64,000 nucleotides of DNA from Rhizobacter sp. (lineage in GTDB: Bacteria; Pseudomonadota; Gammaproteobacteria; Burkholderiales; Burkholderiaceae_C). The stretch covers positions 2,108,001-2,172,000 of the forward strand of contig JAHBZQ010000001.1 in assembly GCA_019635355.1 (NCBI GenBank), given 5' to 3'. Numbering within the stretch: the stretch's first letter is position 1; each line of letters begins with the position of its first letter. Shown one piece after another: positions 34,151 to 42,591 of the stretch. The notes under the pieces were generated by a model. That model saw only the letters and a list, made by a program, of their open reading frames with translations, did no database searches and was not told the DNA's origin. The position numbers and the translations under genes are program-made.

Positions 34151-36510
34151 TCGCTGCGGGCCGGGACGATGATGTCGCGGTTGCCGTTGGTGGACATGGC
34201 ACTTACGAGGCCGGATTTCTCCATTTGTTCCAGCAGTCTGGCTGCACGGTTGTAGCCAATGCGCAAATGGCGCTGCACGAGCGAGATCGAGGCTCGGCGG
34301 TGTTGCAGGACCACGGCCACGGCTTGGTCGTACATCGGGTCGTTCTCGCCGCCACCACCGCCCGGCATGTCGGCCGTGCTCGGGTCGCCCTCGCCATCGA
34401 GCGTGCCGCCTTCGAGGATGCCCTCGATGTAGTTGGGCTCGCCCTGTTGCTTGAGGTAGTCGACCACGCGGTGCACTTCCTCGTCGCTCACGAAGGCACC
34501 GTGCACGCGCACCGGCAGGCCGGTGCCCGAGGCCATGTAGAGCATGTCGCCCATGCCGAGCAGCGCCTCGGCGCCCATCTGGTCGAGGATGGTGCGGCTG
34601 TCGATCTTGCTGCTGACCTGGAACGAGAGGCGCGTCGGGATGTTGGCCTTGATGAGGCCGGTGATCACGTCGACGCTCGGGCGCTGTGTGGCGAGGATCA
34701 GGTGGATGCCGGCGGCACGCGCCTTCTGCGCGAGGCGGGCGATGAGTTCTTCGATCTTCTTGCCGACGACCATCATCAGGTCGGCCAGCTCGTCGATCAC
34801 CACCACGATGTGCGGCAAGCGCTCCAGCGGCTCGGGCTGCTCAGGCGTGAGGCTGAACGGGTTGGGCATGGACTCGCCGCGCTCGGTGGCCTCGGCGATC
34901 TTCTTGTTGTAGCCGGCGAGGTTGCGCACACCGAGCTTGCTCATCAGCTTGTAGCGGCGCTCCATCTCGCCCACACACCAGTTGAGCGCGTTGCCGGCCT
35001 GCTTCATGTCGGTGACGACCGGCGCCAGCAGGTGCGGGATGCCTTCGTACACGCTCATCTCCAGCATCTTGGGGTCGATGAGGATGAGCCGCACATCGCG
35101 TGCTTCGGCCTTGTAGAGCAGCGACAGGATCATCGCGTTGATGCCCACCGACTTGCCTGAGCCGGTGGTGCCGGCCACGAGGCAGTGCGGCATCTTCGCG
35201 AGGTCGGCCACCACCGGTGCGCCGATGATGTCCTTGCCGAGGCCCATCGTCAGCTGCGAGGCGGCGTCGTTGTAGACCTGCGAGCCGAGGATTTCGCTCA
35301 GGCGGATGGTCTGCCGCTTGGCGTTGGGCAGCTCCAGCGCCATGTAGTTCTTGCCCGGGATCACCTCGACGACGCGGATGCTCACGAGGCTCAAGGAGCG
35401 CGCCAAATCCTTCGCGAGGTTGACGATCTGCGATCCCTTCACGCCGGTGGCGGGCTCGATCTCGTAGCGCGTGATCACCGGGCCGGGTGACGCGGCGACG
35501 ACCCGCACTTCGACGCCGAAGTCCTTCAGCTTCTTCTCGATGAGGCGCGACGTCATCTCGAGCGTCTCAGGCGTCACCGTTTCCTGGCGGCCGGGCGCGG
35601 CATCGAGCAGGTCGACCTGCGGCAGCTTGGTGTCGGCGAGCTCGGTGAAGAGCGGCTTCTGGCGCTCCTTCACCACACGCTCCGACTTCGGCACTTCGAT
35701 CACCGGTGTCTCGATCACGATGGGCACGTGCTCCTCGTGCAGCTGGTGCTCGACCTCGACCACGTGCTCACGCTCACGCACCGCGCGCTCGCCGATGCGC
35801 TGGTCTTCGGCCCGCTCGATGCGCTCGACACGCTTCTCACGCAGCGAATCGACCCACTGGCCGATGCCCTCCGCCGTGCGCAGCCACGAGAAGCGGAACG
35901 CCAGCGCGAGGCCCGCCACCAGCATCGCGATCCACAGCACGCCCGAGCCGGCGAACCCCAGCCAGCGCTGGCTGACGGGGCCCAGCAGATAACCCAGCAC
36001 ACCGCCGGCGTTGCCACCCGCCACATGCGGTTCGAATTGGTAGAGGCGCGTCCATTCGAGCGCGGAGCTGGCGCACATCAGCAGCGCCACGCCCACCCAG
36101 AACATCCACAACGGCGCCTGCGGTCGATGTGCATGAGCAGGTTCGCCGCCGCGCAGCACCCGCGCCAGCGCGCTCAGCCAGGCACGCAGGCTGATCAACA
36201 TGCCCCACCAGGCCGAGTAGCCGAAGAGCACGAAGGCGATGTCGGAGAAACGGGCCCCGAGCGCACCGATCTTGTTGATCGGTACGGCCGCGCTCCCGGA
36301 GGTCGAGAAGGCAGCGTCGGCCGCGTTGTGCGTGGCCAGCGCAATCAGCGCCAGCAACCACAACACGCCACCGACGAGCACGCCGAAGCGCGTGCGCAGG
36401 CCGACCGGAGTCATGGGGGTGGAAGCAGGAGCCCCGTCGCGGGTGTAGGTGCCGGCAGCCGAGGCCGCCGAGCCGCCTTCGGGGCGTAGCGATCCGAGGG
36501 GAAACGTCAT
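34147..36510 (-). CDS. ftsK: DNA translocase FtsK
   Basis: Septum-located motor that moves chromosome ends and activates XerCD at dif, 787 residues. Four hydrophobic segments occur in residues 42-206, then a short linker, then the RecA-like motor with Walker A GTTGSGKS at about 447-454, and a C-terminal winged-helix gamma domain after residue 715. The start ATG 36510 was chosen because upstream residues overlap the promoter region. The linker (about residues 215-315) is much shorter than that of E. coli FtsK. Confidence 0.95.
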   Translation of the reverse strand: MTFPLGSLRPEGGSAASAAGTYTRDGAPASTPMTPVGLRTRFGVLVGGVLWLLALIALATHNAADAAFSTSGSAAVPINKIGALGARFSDIAFVLFGYSAWWGMLISLRAWLSALARVLRGGEPAHAHRPQAPLWMFWVGVALLMCASSALEWTRLYQFEPHVAGGNAGGVLGYLLGPVSQRWLGFAGSGVLWIAMLVAGLALAFRFSWLRTAEGIGQWVDSLREKRVERIERAEDQRIGERAVREREHVVEVEHQLHEEHVPIVIETPVIEVPKSERVVKERQKPLFTELADTKLPQVDLLDAAPGRQETVTPETLEMTSRLIEKKLKDFGVEVRVVAASPGPVITRYEIEPATGVKGSQIVNLAKDLARSLSLVSIRVVEVIPGKNYMALELPNAKRQTIRLSEILGSQVYNDAASQLTMGLGKDIIGAPVVADLAKMPHCLVAGTTGSGKSVGINAMILSLLYKAEARDVRLILIDPKMLEMSVYEGIPHLLAPVVTDMKQAGNALNWCVGEMERRYKLMSKLGVRNLAGYNKKIAEATERGESMPNPFSLTPEQPEPLERLPHIVVVIDELADLMMVVGKKIEELIARLAQKARAAGIHLILATQRPSVDVITGLIKANIPTRLSFQVSSKIDSRTILDQMGAEALLGMGDMLYMASGTGLPVRVHGAFVSDEEVHRVVDYLKQQGEPNYIEGILEGGTLDGEGDPSTADMPGGGGGENDPMYDQAVAVVLQHRRASISLVQRHLRIGYNRAARLLEQMEKSGLVSAMSTNGNRDIIVPARSE

Positions 36511-36580
36511 GCAGCCATTGTGGCCGATGCGGTGTGGCGACTCATCCGAATCGCCCCACGGAGACGGGCCCAAGCGAGGG

Positions 36581-37246
36581 TCAGCCCGTCAGGCGTTCCT
36601 TGATGATGACCGAGCCGTTTTCCTGCGTCTCGACCATGCCGCGGTCTTCGAGGTCTTTCATGACGCGGCTGACCATCTCGCGCGACGCGCCGACGATCTT
36701 GGCCATGTCTTGGCGCGAGACCTTGTTGCGGATGATCTTCACGTCGCCGTCGTCTTCGGCCATGTCGAGCAGCGAGCGGGCCACGCGGCCGTAGACGTCG
36801 AGCAGGGCCAGCGATTCGATCTGGCGGTCGGCGCTGCGCAGGCGTTGCACCAGGCCGCGCATGATGGCGTAGGAGAGGCTGGAGTTCTCGGGCAGGCAGC
36901 GCGCGAACTCGGCACGGCCGAGGATCAGCATGTCGGTCTGCACCTCGGCGCGCACGGTCGCCGAGTGCGGCTCGTTGTCGATCAGGCTCATCTCGCCGAC
37001 GTAGTTGCCAGGGTGCAGCACGGCAAGGATGACCTCACGCCCACGGGAGTCGGAGGTCAGCACGCGTGCGCGACCCGTGAGCAGAATGAACAATGCGTTC
37101 GACTTCTTGCCATGCTCGACGATGATCTCTCCGCGGCGGAAGCGGCGCTTCACCACGCTGTCGGCGATGGCCGTGGCCTGCTCGTTGGTCAGCAGGGAAA
37201 ACAGCGGCACGCGCCGGATCAAGTCCAGATTGGACAACATGGCCAT
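36581..37246 (-). CDS. Crp/Fnr family transcriptional regulator
   Basis: A 221-residue regulator with an N-terminal cyclic-nucleotide-binding domain (GREVILAVLHPGNYVGEMSL is the beta-roll core) and a C-terminal winged helix with recognition helix SREMVSRVMKDL. The phosphate-binding cassette (GEMSLIDNEPHSATVRA) resembles cAMP/c-di-GMP-responsive relatives such as Clp and Vfr, but the effector is unproven. ATG 37246 is preceded by a perfect AAGGAGG at 37254-37260, which decides the start against the longer frame. It is divergent from trxB; an inverted repeat lies 42 bases upstream. Confidence 0.9.
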   Translation of the reverse strand: MAMLSNLDLIRRVPLFSLLTNEQATAIADSVVKRRFRRGEIIVEHGKKSNALFILLTGRARVLTSDSRGREVILAVLHPGNYVGEMSLIDNEPHSATVRAEVQTDMLILGRAEFARCLPENSSLSYAIMRGLVQRLRSADRQIESLALLDVYGRVARSLLDMAEDDGDVKIIRNKVSRQDMAKIVGASREMVSRVMKDLEDRGMVETQENGSVIIKERLTG

Positions 37247-37287
37247 CGGAGAACCTCCTTGTTGTGGGATGCGCAGCCCGTGAAATC

Positions 37288-37308
37288 TAAACGTGGAAAA
37301 CTCACGTT
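37288..37308. promoter_or_regulatory. inverted repeat between the Crp/Fnr gene and trxB
   Basis: AAACGTG and CACGTTT form a perfect 7-base inverted repeat with a 7-base spacer. The GTG...CAC half sites recall Crp-type operators, though the spacing is one base shorter. Autoregulation by the adjacent Crp/Fnr protein is an inference. Confidence 0.4.
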
Positions 37309-37416
37309 TCCCTAGCATATCGGCAATTGTCGCCATTACATGAATTGATGCCAGTCGGCGTCAACCCCATGTCAGACTGACGCCCTCGCGCTGCTTTTCG
37401 CCTTCTCTGATCCGCC

Positions 37417-38370
37417 ATGACACAGAACAACACCCAACACGCCCAGGTCCTGATCCTCGGCTCCGGCCCTGCGGGCTACACCGCCGCCATCTATGCGGCA
37501 CGCGCCAATCTGAAGCCGATGCTCGTGACGGGCATCGCCCAGGGTGGCCAGCTCATGACCACCACCGAAGTCGACAACTGGCCGGCCGACGTGATGGGCG
37601 TGCAAGGGCCAGAGCTGATGCAACGCTTCCTCCAGCACGCCGAGCGTTTCAACACGCAGATCGTGTTCGACCACATCAACACCGTCGACTTCTCCAAGCG
37701 CCCGTTCACGCTCAAAGGCGACTCGGGCACCTACACCTGCGATGCACTCATCATCGCCACCGGCGCGTCGGCCAAGTACCTCGGCCTGCCGTCTGAAGAA
37801 GCCTTCATGGGACGCGGCGTCAGCGGCTGCGCAACCTGCGATGGATTCTTCTATCGGGGCCAGGAAGTGTGCGTGGTGGGCGGCGGCAACACGGCGGTCG
37901 AAGAAGCGCTGTACCTGTCCAACATCGCGAGCAAGGTGCACCTGATCCATCGCCGCGACAAGTTCCGCGCCGAGGCCATCCTGATCGACAAGCTGATGGA
38001 GAAGGTCGCCGCGGGAAAGATGCAGTTGCACCTGTGGCAAACGCTCGACGAAGTGCTGGGCGATGCCTCCGGCGTGACCGGCGTGCGCATCAAGAGCACA
38101 CAAGACGGCACCACCAGCAACATCGACGTCAAGGGCTGCTTCATCGCCATCGGCCACCAGCCCAACACCGACATCTTCAAGGGGCAGCTGGAGATGAAGG
38201 ACGGCTACATCGTCACCCAGAGCGGCCTGAACGGCATGGCGACGATGACCAGCGTGCCCGGCGTCTTTGCCGCCGGCGACGTGCAGGACCACATCTACCG
38301 CCAGGCCATCACCAGTGCCGGCACCGGCTGCATGGCGGCGCTGGACGCACAGCGTTTCCTCGGCCATTGA
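37417..38370 (+). CDS. trxB: thioredoxin reductase
   Basis: FAD- and NADPH-dependent disulfide reductase that recycles thioredoxin, 317 residues. The FAD motif GSGPAGYTAAIYAAR is near residue 14, the redox pair is CATC, the NADPH motif GGGNTAVEEA follows, and the C-terminal GDVQDHIYRQA motif is intact. It is divergent from the Crp/Fnr regulator. Confidence 0.96.
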   Translation: MTQNNTQHAQVLILGSGPAGYTAAIYAARANLKPMLVTGIAQGGQLMTTTEVDNWPADVMGVQGPELMQRFLQHAERFNTQIVFDHINTVDFSKRPFTLKGDSGTYTCDALIIATGASAKYLGLPSEEAFMGRGVSGCATCDGFFYRGQEVCVVGGGNTAVEEALYLSNIASKVHLIHRRDKFRAEAILIDKLMEKVAAGKMQLHLWQTLDEVLGDASGVTGVRIKSTQDGTTSNIDVKGCFIAIGHQPNTDIFKGQLEMKDGYIVTQSGLNGMATMTSVPGVFAAGDVQDHIYRQAITSAGTGCMAALDAQRFLGH

Positions 38371-38390
38371 CAGCGGTCGGACGCCCAGGG

Positions 38391-38419
38391 TAGGCAGGCA
38401 CGGAAAAGCGGGCTATACT
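38391..38419 (+). promoter_or_regulatory. promoter of rpmB-rpmG
   Basis: TAGGCA (38391-38396) and TATACT (38414-38419) are separated by 17 bases. The -10 box matches well and the -35 box 4 of 6. The position is about 79 bases upstream of rpmB. Confidence 0.55.
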
Positions 38420-38497
38420 CGTCGTCTTTGCCGAAACCGGCTGCGCATTCCTTGCACAGCCTCGGCTCCAGTTAAACAGATCACACGGAGAAGCGTC

Positions 38498-38731
38498 ATG
38501 GCACGCGTCTGTCAAGTCACGGGCAAGGGCCCGATGGTGGGCAACAACGTTTCCCACGCCAACAACAAGACCAAGCGCCGTTTCCTGCCCAACCTGCAAT
38601 ACCGCCGGTTCTGGCTCGAAAACGAAAACCGCTGGGTGCGCCTGCGCATCTCCAATGCGGCACTGCGCCTGATCGACAAGGTGGGCATCGAGCAGGTCGT
38701 CGCCGACCTGCGCGCCCGCGGCGAAATCTAA
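38498..38731 (+). CDS. rpmB: 50S ribosomal protein L28
   Basis: A 77-residue ribosomal protein, complete, beginning MARVCQVTGKGPMVGNNVSH and containing the basic TKRRFLPNLQ segment. ATG 38498 has GGAG 8 bases upstream. First gene of the rpmB-rpmG pair; the long frame extending to 38267 overlaps trxB and is ignored. Confidence 0.97.
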   Translation: MARVCQVTGKGPMVGNNVSHANNKTKRRFLPNLQYRRFWLENENRWVRLRISNAALRLIDKVGIEQVVADLRARGEI

Positions 38732-38745
38732 GTTAGGAGCCGATC

Positions 38746-38913
38746 ATGGCAAAAGGTGGACGCGAAAAGATCAAGCTGGAATCGTCAGCCGGCACCGGTC
38801 ACTTCTACACGACCGACAAGAACAAGAAGACCACGCCCGAGAAGATCGAAATCATGAAGTTCGATCCGAAGGCTCGCAAGCACGTGATGTACAAGGAAAC
38901 GAAGCTGAAGTAA
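38746..38913 (+). CDS. rpmG: 50S ribosomal protein L33
   Basis: A 55-residue ribosomal protein beginning MAKGGREKIKLES and ending YKETKLK. It lacks the CxxC pairs, so it is the zinc-independent form. The start has TTAGGAG 6 bases upstream, 14 bases after the rpmB stop, so both are translated from one message. Confidence 0.96.
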   Translation: MAKGGREKIKLESSAGTGHFYTTDKNKKTTPEKIEIMKFDPKARKHVMYKETKLK

Positions 38914-38934
38914 TTCGGCTCCGCTCCAATGAAG

Positions 38935-38957
38935 AACCCGCCAACGGCGGGTTTTTT
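38935..38957 (+). terminator. rpmBG intrinsic terminator
   Basis: AACCCGCC-AAC-GGCGGGTT is a perfect hairpin followed by a run of T ending at 38957, 21 bases after the rpmG stop. Confidence 0.9.
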
Positions 38958-38964
38958 GTTGCCG

Positions 38965-38991
38965 AAAAAGAAGGGCCCGCAAAGCGGGCCC
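38965..38991 (-). terminator. intrinsic terminator of the desaturase gene
   Basis: GGGCCCGC-AAA-GCGGGCCC (38973-38991) is a perfect 8-base stem. On the minus strand it is followed by TTCTTTTTC, 24 bases past the desaturase stop. Confidence 0.85.
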
Positions 38992-39015
38992 GCCTTCGTC
39001 TCTTGCCGACAGGCG

Positions 39016-40239
39016 TTACGCGTGGGCGGCGCGCAGCTTCAGGGCGAATTCCTGGAGCGCGGCGATGCCGCTCTCTTCCGCCTTCTTGCACCAAGCCTGC
39101 AGATCGGCCACAAGTTGCTCGGCCGACACATTGGTGCGCGTCCACAGCGAGCGCAGCTCTTCGCGCATGGCGACCAGCTTGACCAGCGCCGGGCTCTGGT
39201 CACGTGCACTCTCGACCGCAGCCTTCACATGGCTCGGGATCTTGTCGGCGTCACGGTGCAGCCAACGACGCGCCAGGCGCATGTTGGCCAGCTTGGCATT
39301 GGCCCCGGCGCCTTCGGCCTTCAGGCGCTTCACTTCGGTCGCACAGGCAACACGCAGGTCGCGGGCGTACTTGGCCATCACCTCGTAGCGGTTGGCGATC
39401 AGCGCCTCGAGCGTCTTGGAATCGGCCACCGGCTTGATGTTGCCCAGCTTGAGCATCGGCGGCGTCTTGCGGACCTTGGCCAAGCCGATCATCTCCAGAC
39501 CGCGGATGTAAGCCCAGCCGATGTCGAACTCGTACTTCTTCACCGACAGCTTGGCGCTCGTCGGGTAGGTGTGGTGGTTGTTGTGCAGCTCTTCGCCGCC
39601 AATGATGATGCCCCAGGGCGACACGTTGGTGCTCGCGTCCGGCGCCTCGAAATTGCGGTAGCCCCACCAGTGGCCGAGGCCGTTGATGATGCCGGCGGCG
39701 GTGATCGGGATCCACAGCATTTGCACCGCCCAGACGGTCAGGCCGACCGCTCCGAACAGCATCAGGTTGAGGATGAGCATGATGCCCACGCCCTGCCAGG
39801 TGAAGCGGCTGTAGACGTTGCGCTCCATCCAGTCATCGGGCGTGCCGTGGCCGAACTTGGCGAGCGTCTCCTGGTTCTTCGCCTCGGCGCGATAGAGCTC
39901 GCTGCCGGTCAGCAGCACGGTCTTGATGCCATGTGCCACGGGACTGTGCGGGTCGTCTTGCGTCTCGCACTTGGCGTGGTGCTTGCGGTGGATGGCCACC
40001 CACTCCTTGGTGACCATGCCCGTGCCCAGCCAAAGCCAGAGGCGGAAGAAGTGGGAGGGGATGGCGTGGAGATCGAGGGCGCGGTGGGCTTGCGAACGAT
40101 GCAGGAAGATCGTGACCGCCGCGATCGTGATGTGCGTCGTGGCCAGGGTGTACAGCACGATCTGCCACCAGGACGCATCCACCAGACCACCGGCCAGCCA
40201 AGCGACCAGACCATTCCACAGAGACATCATTTCGTTCAT
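39016..40239 (-). CDS. membrane fatty acid (acyl-CoA) desaturase
   Basis: A 407-residue membrane di-iron desaturase, probably delta-9 type. Three histidine boxes are visible: His47-RSQA-His52, His84-RKHH88 and His219-NNHH223. Hydrophobic segments precede box 1 and lie between boxes 2 and 3. A C-terminal soluble part of about 130 residues (after 275) is longer than in minimal desaturases and is helical and charged. It should control membrane fluidity. ATG 40239; another in-frame ATG at 40230 or 40227 is possible. Confidence 0.9.
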   Translation of the reverse strand: MNEMMSLWNGLVAWLAGGLVDASWWQIVLYTLATTHITIAAVTIFLHRSQAHRALDLHAIPSHFFRLWLWLGTGMVTKEWVAIHRKHHAKCETQDDPHSPVAHGIKTVLLTGSELYRAEAKNQETLAKFGHGTPDDWMERNVYSRFTWQGVGIMLILNLMLFGAVGLTVWAVQMLWIPITAAGIINGLGHWWGYRNFEAPDASTNVSPWGIIIGGEELHNNHHTYPTSAKLSVKKYEFDIGWAYIRGLEMIGLAKVRKTPPMLKLGNIKPVADSKTLEALIANRYEVMAKYARDLRVACATEVKRLKAEGAGANAKLANMRLARRWLHRDADKIPSHVKAAVESARDQSPALVKLVAMREELRSLWTRTNVSAEQLVADLQAWCKKAEESGIAALQEFALKLRAAHA

Positions 40240-40372
40240 CAGCTACCTTGAAACCGTCACACCCAAATGGGTGTGTCATTGTAGAGGGGGCCCTCCAGCC
40301 GGAATCCGGAAAACCGAGAGGTTTGCACGCCTTGTCTTCCGGATCTGAAGGCGGCGGTTGGAGAGTTCAAGC

Positions 40373-41632
40373 TCAGCCGCGTTCCCACACCGCCGCAAAA
40401 AAGCCATCGGTGCCGTGACGGTGTGGCCACAAGCGCAGGAAATCCCCTCGGACCAGCCCCTCCGCTCCCGACACGTGGGCTTTCTCCAGCAGCAGAGCGG
40501 CGGGGAGCACCTTGAATGCCTTGCCCTGGGCAGCCGTGAATTCCGTCACGATCGATTCGTTCTCTTGCTCCAGGACGCTGCAGGTCGCGTAGACAAGCCG
40601 CCCGCCGGGTTTCACCAGGCGTGCCGCGCTCGCCAGGATTGCCCCTTGTTTCACACGCAATTCCTCGATCGACTCGGGTGATTGCCGCCATTTCAGGTCG
40701 GGATTGCGACGCAGCGTGCCCAGGCCCGAACACGGTGCGTCGACCAGCACCCGGTCGATCTTGCCGGCCAAGCGCTTGATCCGCTCATCGCGCTCGTGGG
40801 CGATCTGCGCCGGGTAGACGTTCGACAGCCCGCTGCGCGCCAGCCGCGGCTTCAAGGCCGCCAGGCGGTGCCCGGACGTGTCGAACGCATAGAGCCGGCC
40901 CGTGTTGCGCATCGCCGCGCCGAGCGCCAGCGTCTTGCCGCCCGCGCCAGCGCAGAAGTCGACCACCATCTCGCCGCGCTTCGGGTCGGTCAGCAGCGAG
41001 AGCAGCTGACTGCCTTCGTCCTGCACTTCCACATCGCCGCGGGTGAAGACGTCGAGCTTGTTCAGCGCCGGTTTGCCCTGCACGCGCAGGCCCCAGGGTG
41101 AATAGGGCGTGGGCTGGGCGTCGATGCGCGCATCGGCCAGCGCCTTCGCCACGTCTTCGCGCTTGGCCTTGAAGGTGTTGACGCGCAGGTCGAGCGGCGC
41201 GCTTTCGTTGAGGCTTTCCACCAGCGGCCAGAACTCGTCGCCAAGCTGGGCCTTCAGCATGTCGGCCAGCCACTCGGGCAGGTTGTGGCGCAGCTTCTCG
41301 GGCAAGGCCGTGCGGTCGACCTTCTGCACCTGGGCCAGCCATTGCTGCTCGGGCTCGCTCAACGCGGCACGCAGGAAACCCTCGTTGCCCTGCCACGCGA
41401 GCACGGCCAGGCGCCGCTCCATCTCGCCCTTGCCCGACTGCGCCAGGTGCTGGTACAGCAGGCGCTGGCGCAGCACGGTGTAGGTGGTCTCGGCGAGCGT
41501 GTGGCGCTCGCGCTGGCCGAGCGCGCGGTTGGCACGAAAGAAATCGGAGACCACACGGTCGGCCGGTGAGTCGAACTGCAGGACCTTGTGCAGCAGATCG
41601 GTGGCAAGTTCGAGCAAGGCGTTGGGATGCAT
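40373..41632 (-). CDS. rsmB: RsmB-family 16S rRNA m5C methyltransferase
   Basis: SAM-dependent RNA cytosine-5 methyltransferase of the RsmB/NOP2 family, 419 residues. The N-terminal helical part is NusB-like. The SAM motif DFCAGAGGKTLAL starts near residue 225. The two cysteines of this mechanism are Cys301 (DAPCSGLG) and Cys351 (YATCSV). The target (C967 in E. coli) is inferred from the family only. No fmt or def gene is adjacent. Confidence 0.85.
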   Translation of the reverse strand: MHPNALLELATDLLHKVLQFDSPADRVVSDFFRANRALGQRERHTLAETTYTVLRQRLLYQHLAQSGKGEMERRLAVLAWQGNEGFLRAALSEPEQQWLAQVQKVDRTALPEKLRHNLPEWLADMLKAQLGDEFWPLVESLNESAPLDLRVNTFKAKREDVAKALADARIDAQPTPYSPWGLRVQGKPALNKLDVFTRGDVEVQDEGSQLLSLLTDPKRGEMVVDFCAGAGGKTLALGAAMRNTGRLYAFDTSGHRLAALKPRLARSGLSNVYPAQIAHERDERIKRLAGKIDRVLVDAPCSGLGTLRRNPDLKWRQSPESIEELRVKQGAILASAARLVKPGGRLVYATCSVLEQENESIVTEFTAAQGKAFKVLPAALLLEKAHVSGAEGLVRGDFLRLWPHRHGTDGFFAAVWERG

Positions 41633-41655
41633 CGCGCGATTATCCTTGGCCCACC

Positions 41656-41892
41656 ATGAGCACCGACGACCTGACGCCCCTGCCCGAGACCCCGCCGGGC
41701 CGCTACCGCCACTACAAGGGCCATGAGTACGAGGTCATCGGCGTGGCCCGCCACAGCGAAACGCTGGAGCCGCTCGTCGTCTACCGACCGCTCTACAACA
41801 CGAGCGGCCTGTGGGTGCGGCCACACACAATGTTCTTCGAAGACGTCGAGATCGACGGCGTGCGCCGCCCCCGCTTCGCGCGCATCGGCTAG
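41656..41892 (+). CDS. DUF1653 domain protein
   Basis: A 78-residue protein with the DUF1653 core: GRYRHYKGHEYEVIGVARHSE then VVYRPLYNTSGLWVRP and MFFEDVEIDG. Its function is unknown. The start ATG 41656 is chosen because the 30 upstream residues of the frame lie in the rsmB promoter region. The stop overlaps the convergent purN by 4 bases. Confidence 0.9.
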   Translation: MSTDDLTPLPETPPGRYRHYKGHEYEVIGVARHSETLEPLVVYRPLYNTSGLWVRPHTMFFEDVEIDGVRRPRFARIG

Positions 41893-42512
41893 AGCAGCTG
41901 CGGCTCGCCCTTGATCTGCGTGACCACGCCGTGGTCCACACGCAGCAGCCCGTCGACGAGCCAGCGCACCGCCTTCGGGTAGAGCAGGTGTTCGCGCGAC
42001 AGCACGCGCGCGGCCAGCGTCTCTTCGGTGTCCCCCGGCAGCACCGCCACCGTGGCCTGGGCAATGATGGGTCCGTGGTCCAGCTCGGCCGTCACGAAGT
42101 GCACCGTGGCGCCCGCCACCTTGCAGCCGGCTTCGATGGCGCGCTGGTGCGTGCCGAGCCCTGGGAATGCCGGCAGCAGCGACGGGTGCACGTTGAGCAT
42201 GCGGCCTTCGAACTGCGTCACGAAGCCGGGCGTGAGGATGCGCATGAAGCCCGCCAGCACCACCACGTCGGGCGCATGGCCGTTCACCACCCGGGCCAGC
42301 TCGGCATCGAAGGCCTCGCGGTCGGTGAAGCGCTTGTGGTCGACCACCGCCGTCGCGATCCCACGCGCTTGTGCGAACTGCAGACCAGCGGCATCGGGCC
42401 GGTTGCTGATGACCGCCGCGATGCGCGCCGACCATCCTTCGGTCGCACAAGCCTGGACGATCGCCTCCATGTTGGAGCCTCGGCCAGAGATCAGGATCAC
42501 GATGTTCTTCAT
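41889..42512 (-). CDS. purN: phosphoribosylglycinamide formyltransferase
   Basis: Transfers formyl from 10-formyl-THF to GAR in purine synthesis, 207 residues, normal length. The N-terminal SGRGSNMEAIVQA phosphate-binding loop, NVHPSLLPAFPG with the catalytic histidine, and VTAELDHGPII with the catalytic aspartate are all present. It is divergent from trpS with 79 bases between starts. Confidence 0.95.
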   Translation of the reverse strand: MKNIVILISGRGSNMEAIVQACATEGWSARIAAVISNRPDAAGLQFAQARGIATAVVDHKRFTDREAFDAELARVVNGHAPDVVVLAGFMRILTPGFVTQFEGRMLNVHPSLLPAFPGLGTHQRAIEAGCKVAGATVHFVTAELDHGPIIAQATVAVLPGDTEETLAARVLSREHLLYPKAVRWLVDGLLRVDHGVVTQIKGEPQLL

Positions 42513-42562
42513 AGGGCCCGGGAGTGTACGAGCCCCCTACGACGCGGACATGACCCGAAAAC

Positions 42563-42568
42563 TACAAT
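42563..42568 (+). promoter_or_regulatory. candidate -10 element for trpS
   Basis: TACAAT lies 24 bases upstream of the trpS start. No good -35 box is seen, so the call is weak. Confidence 0.3.
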
Positions 42569-42591
42569 CGCGTCCCCCACCGAGACAGCCC

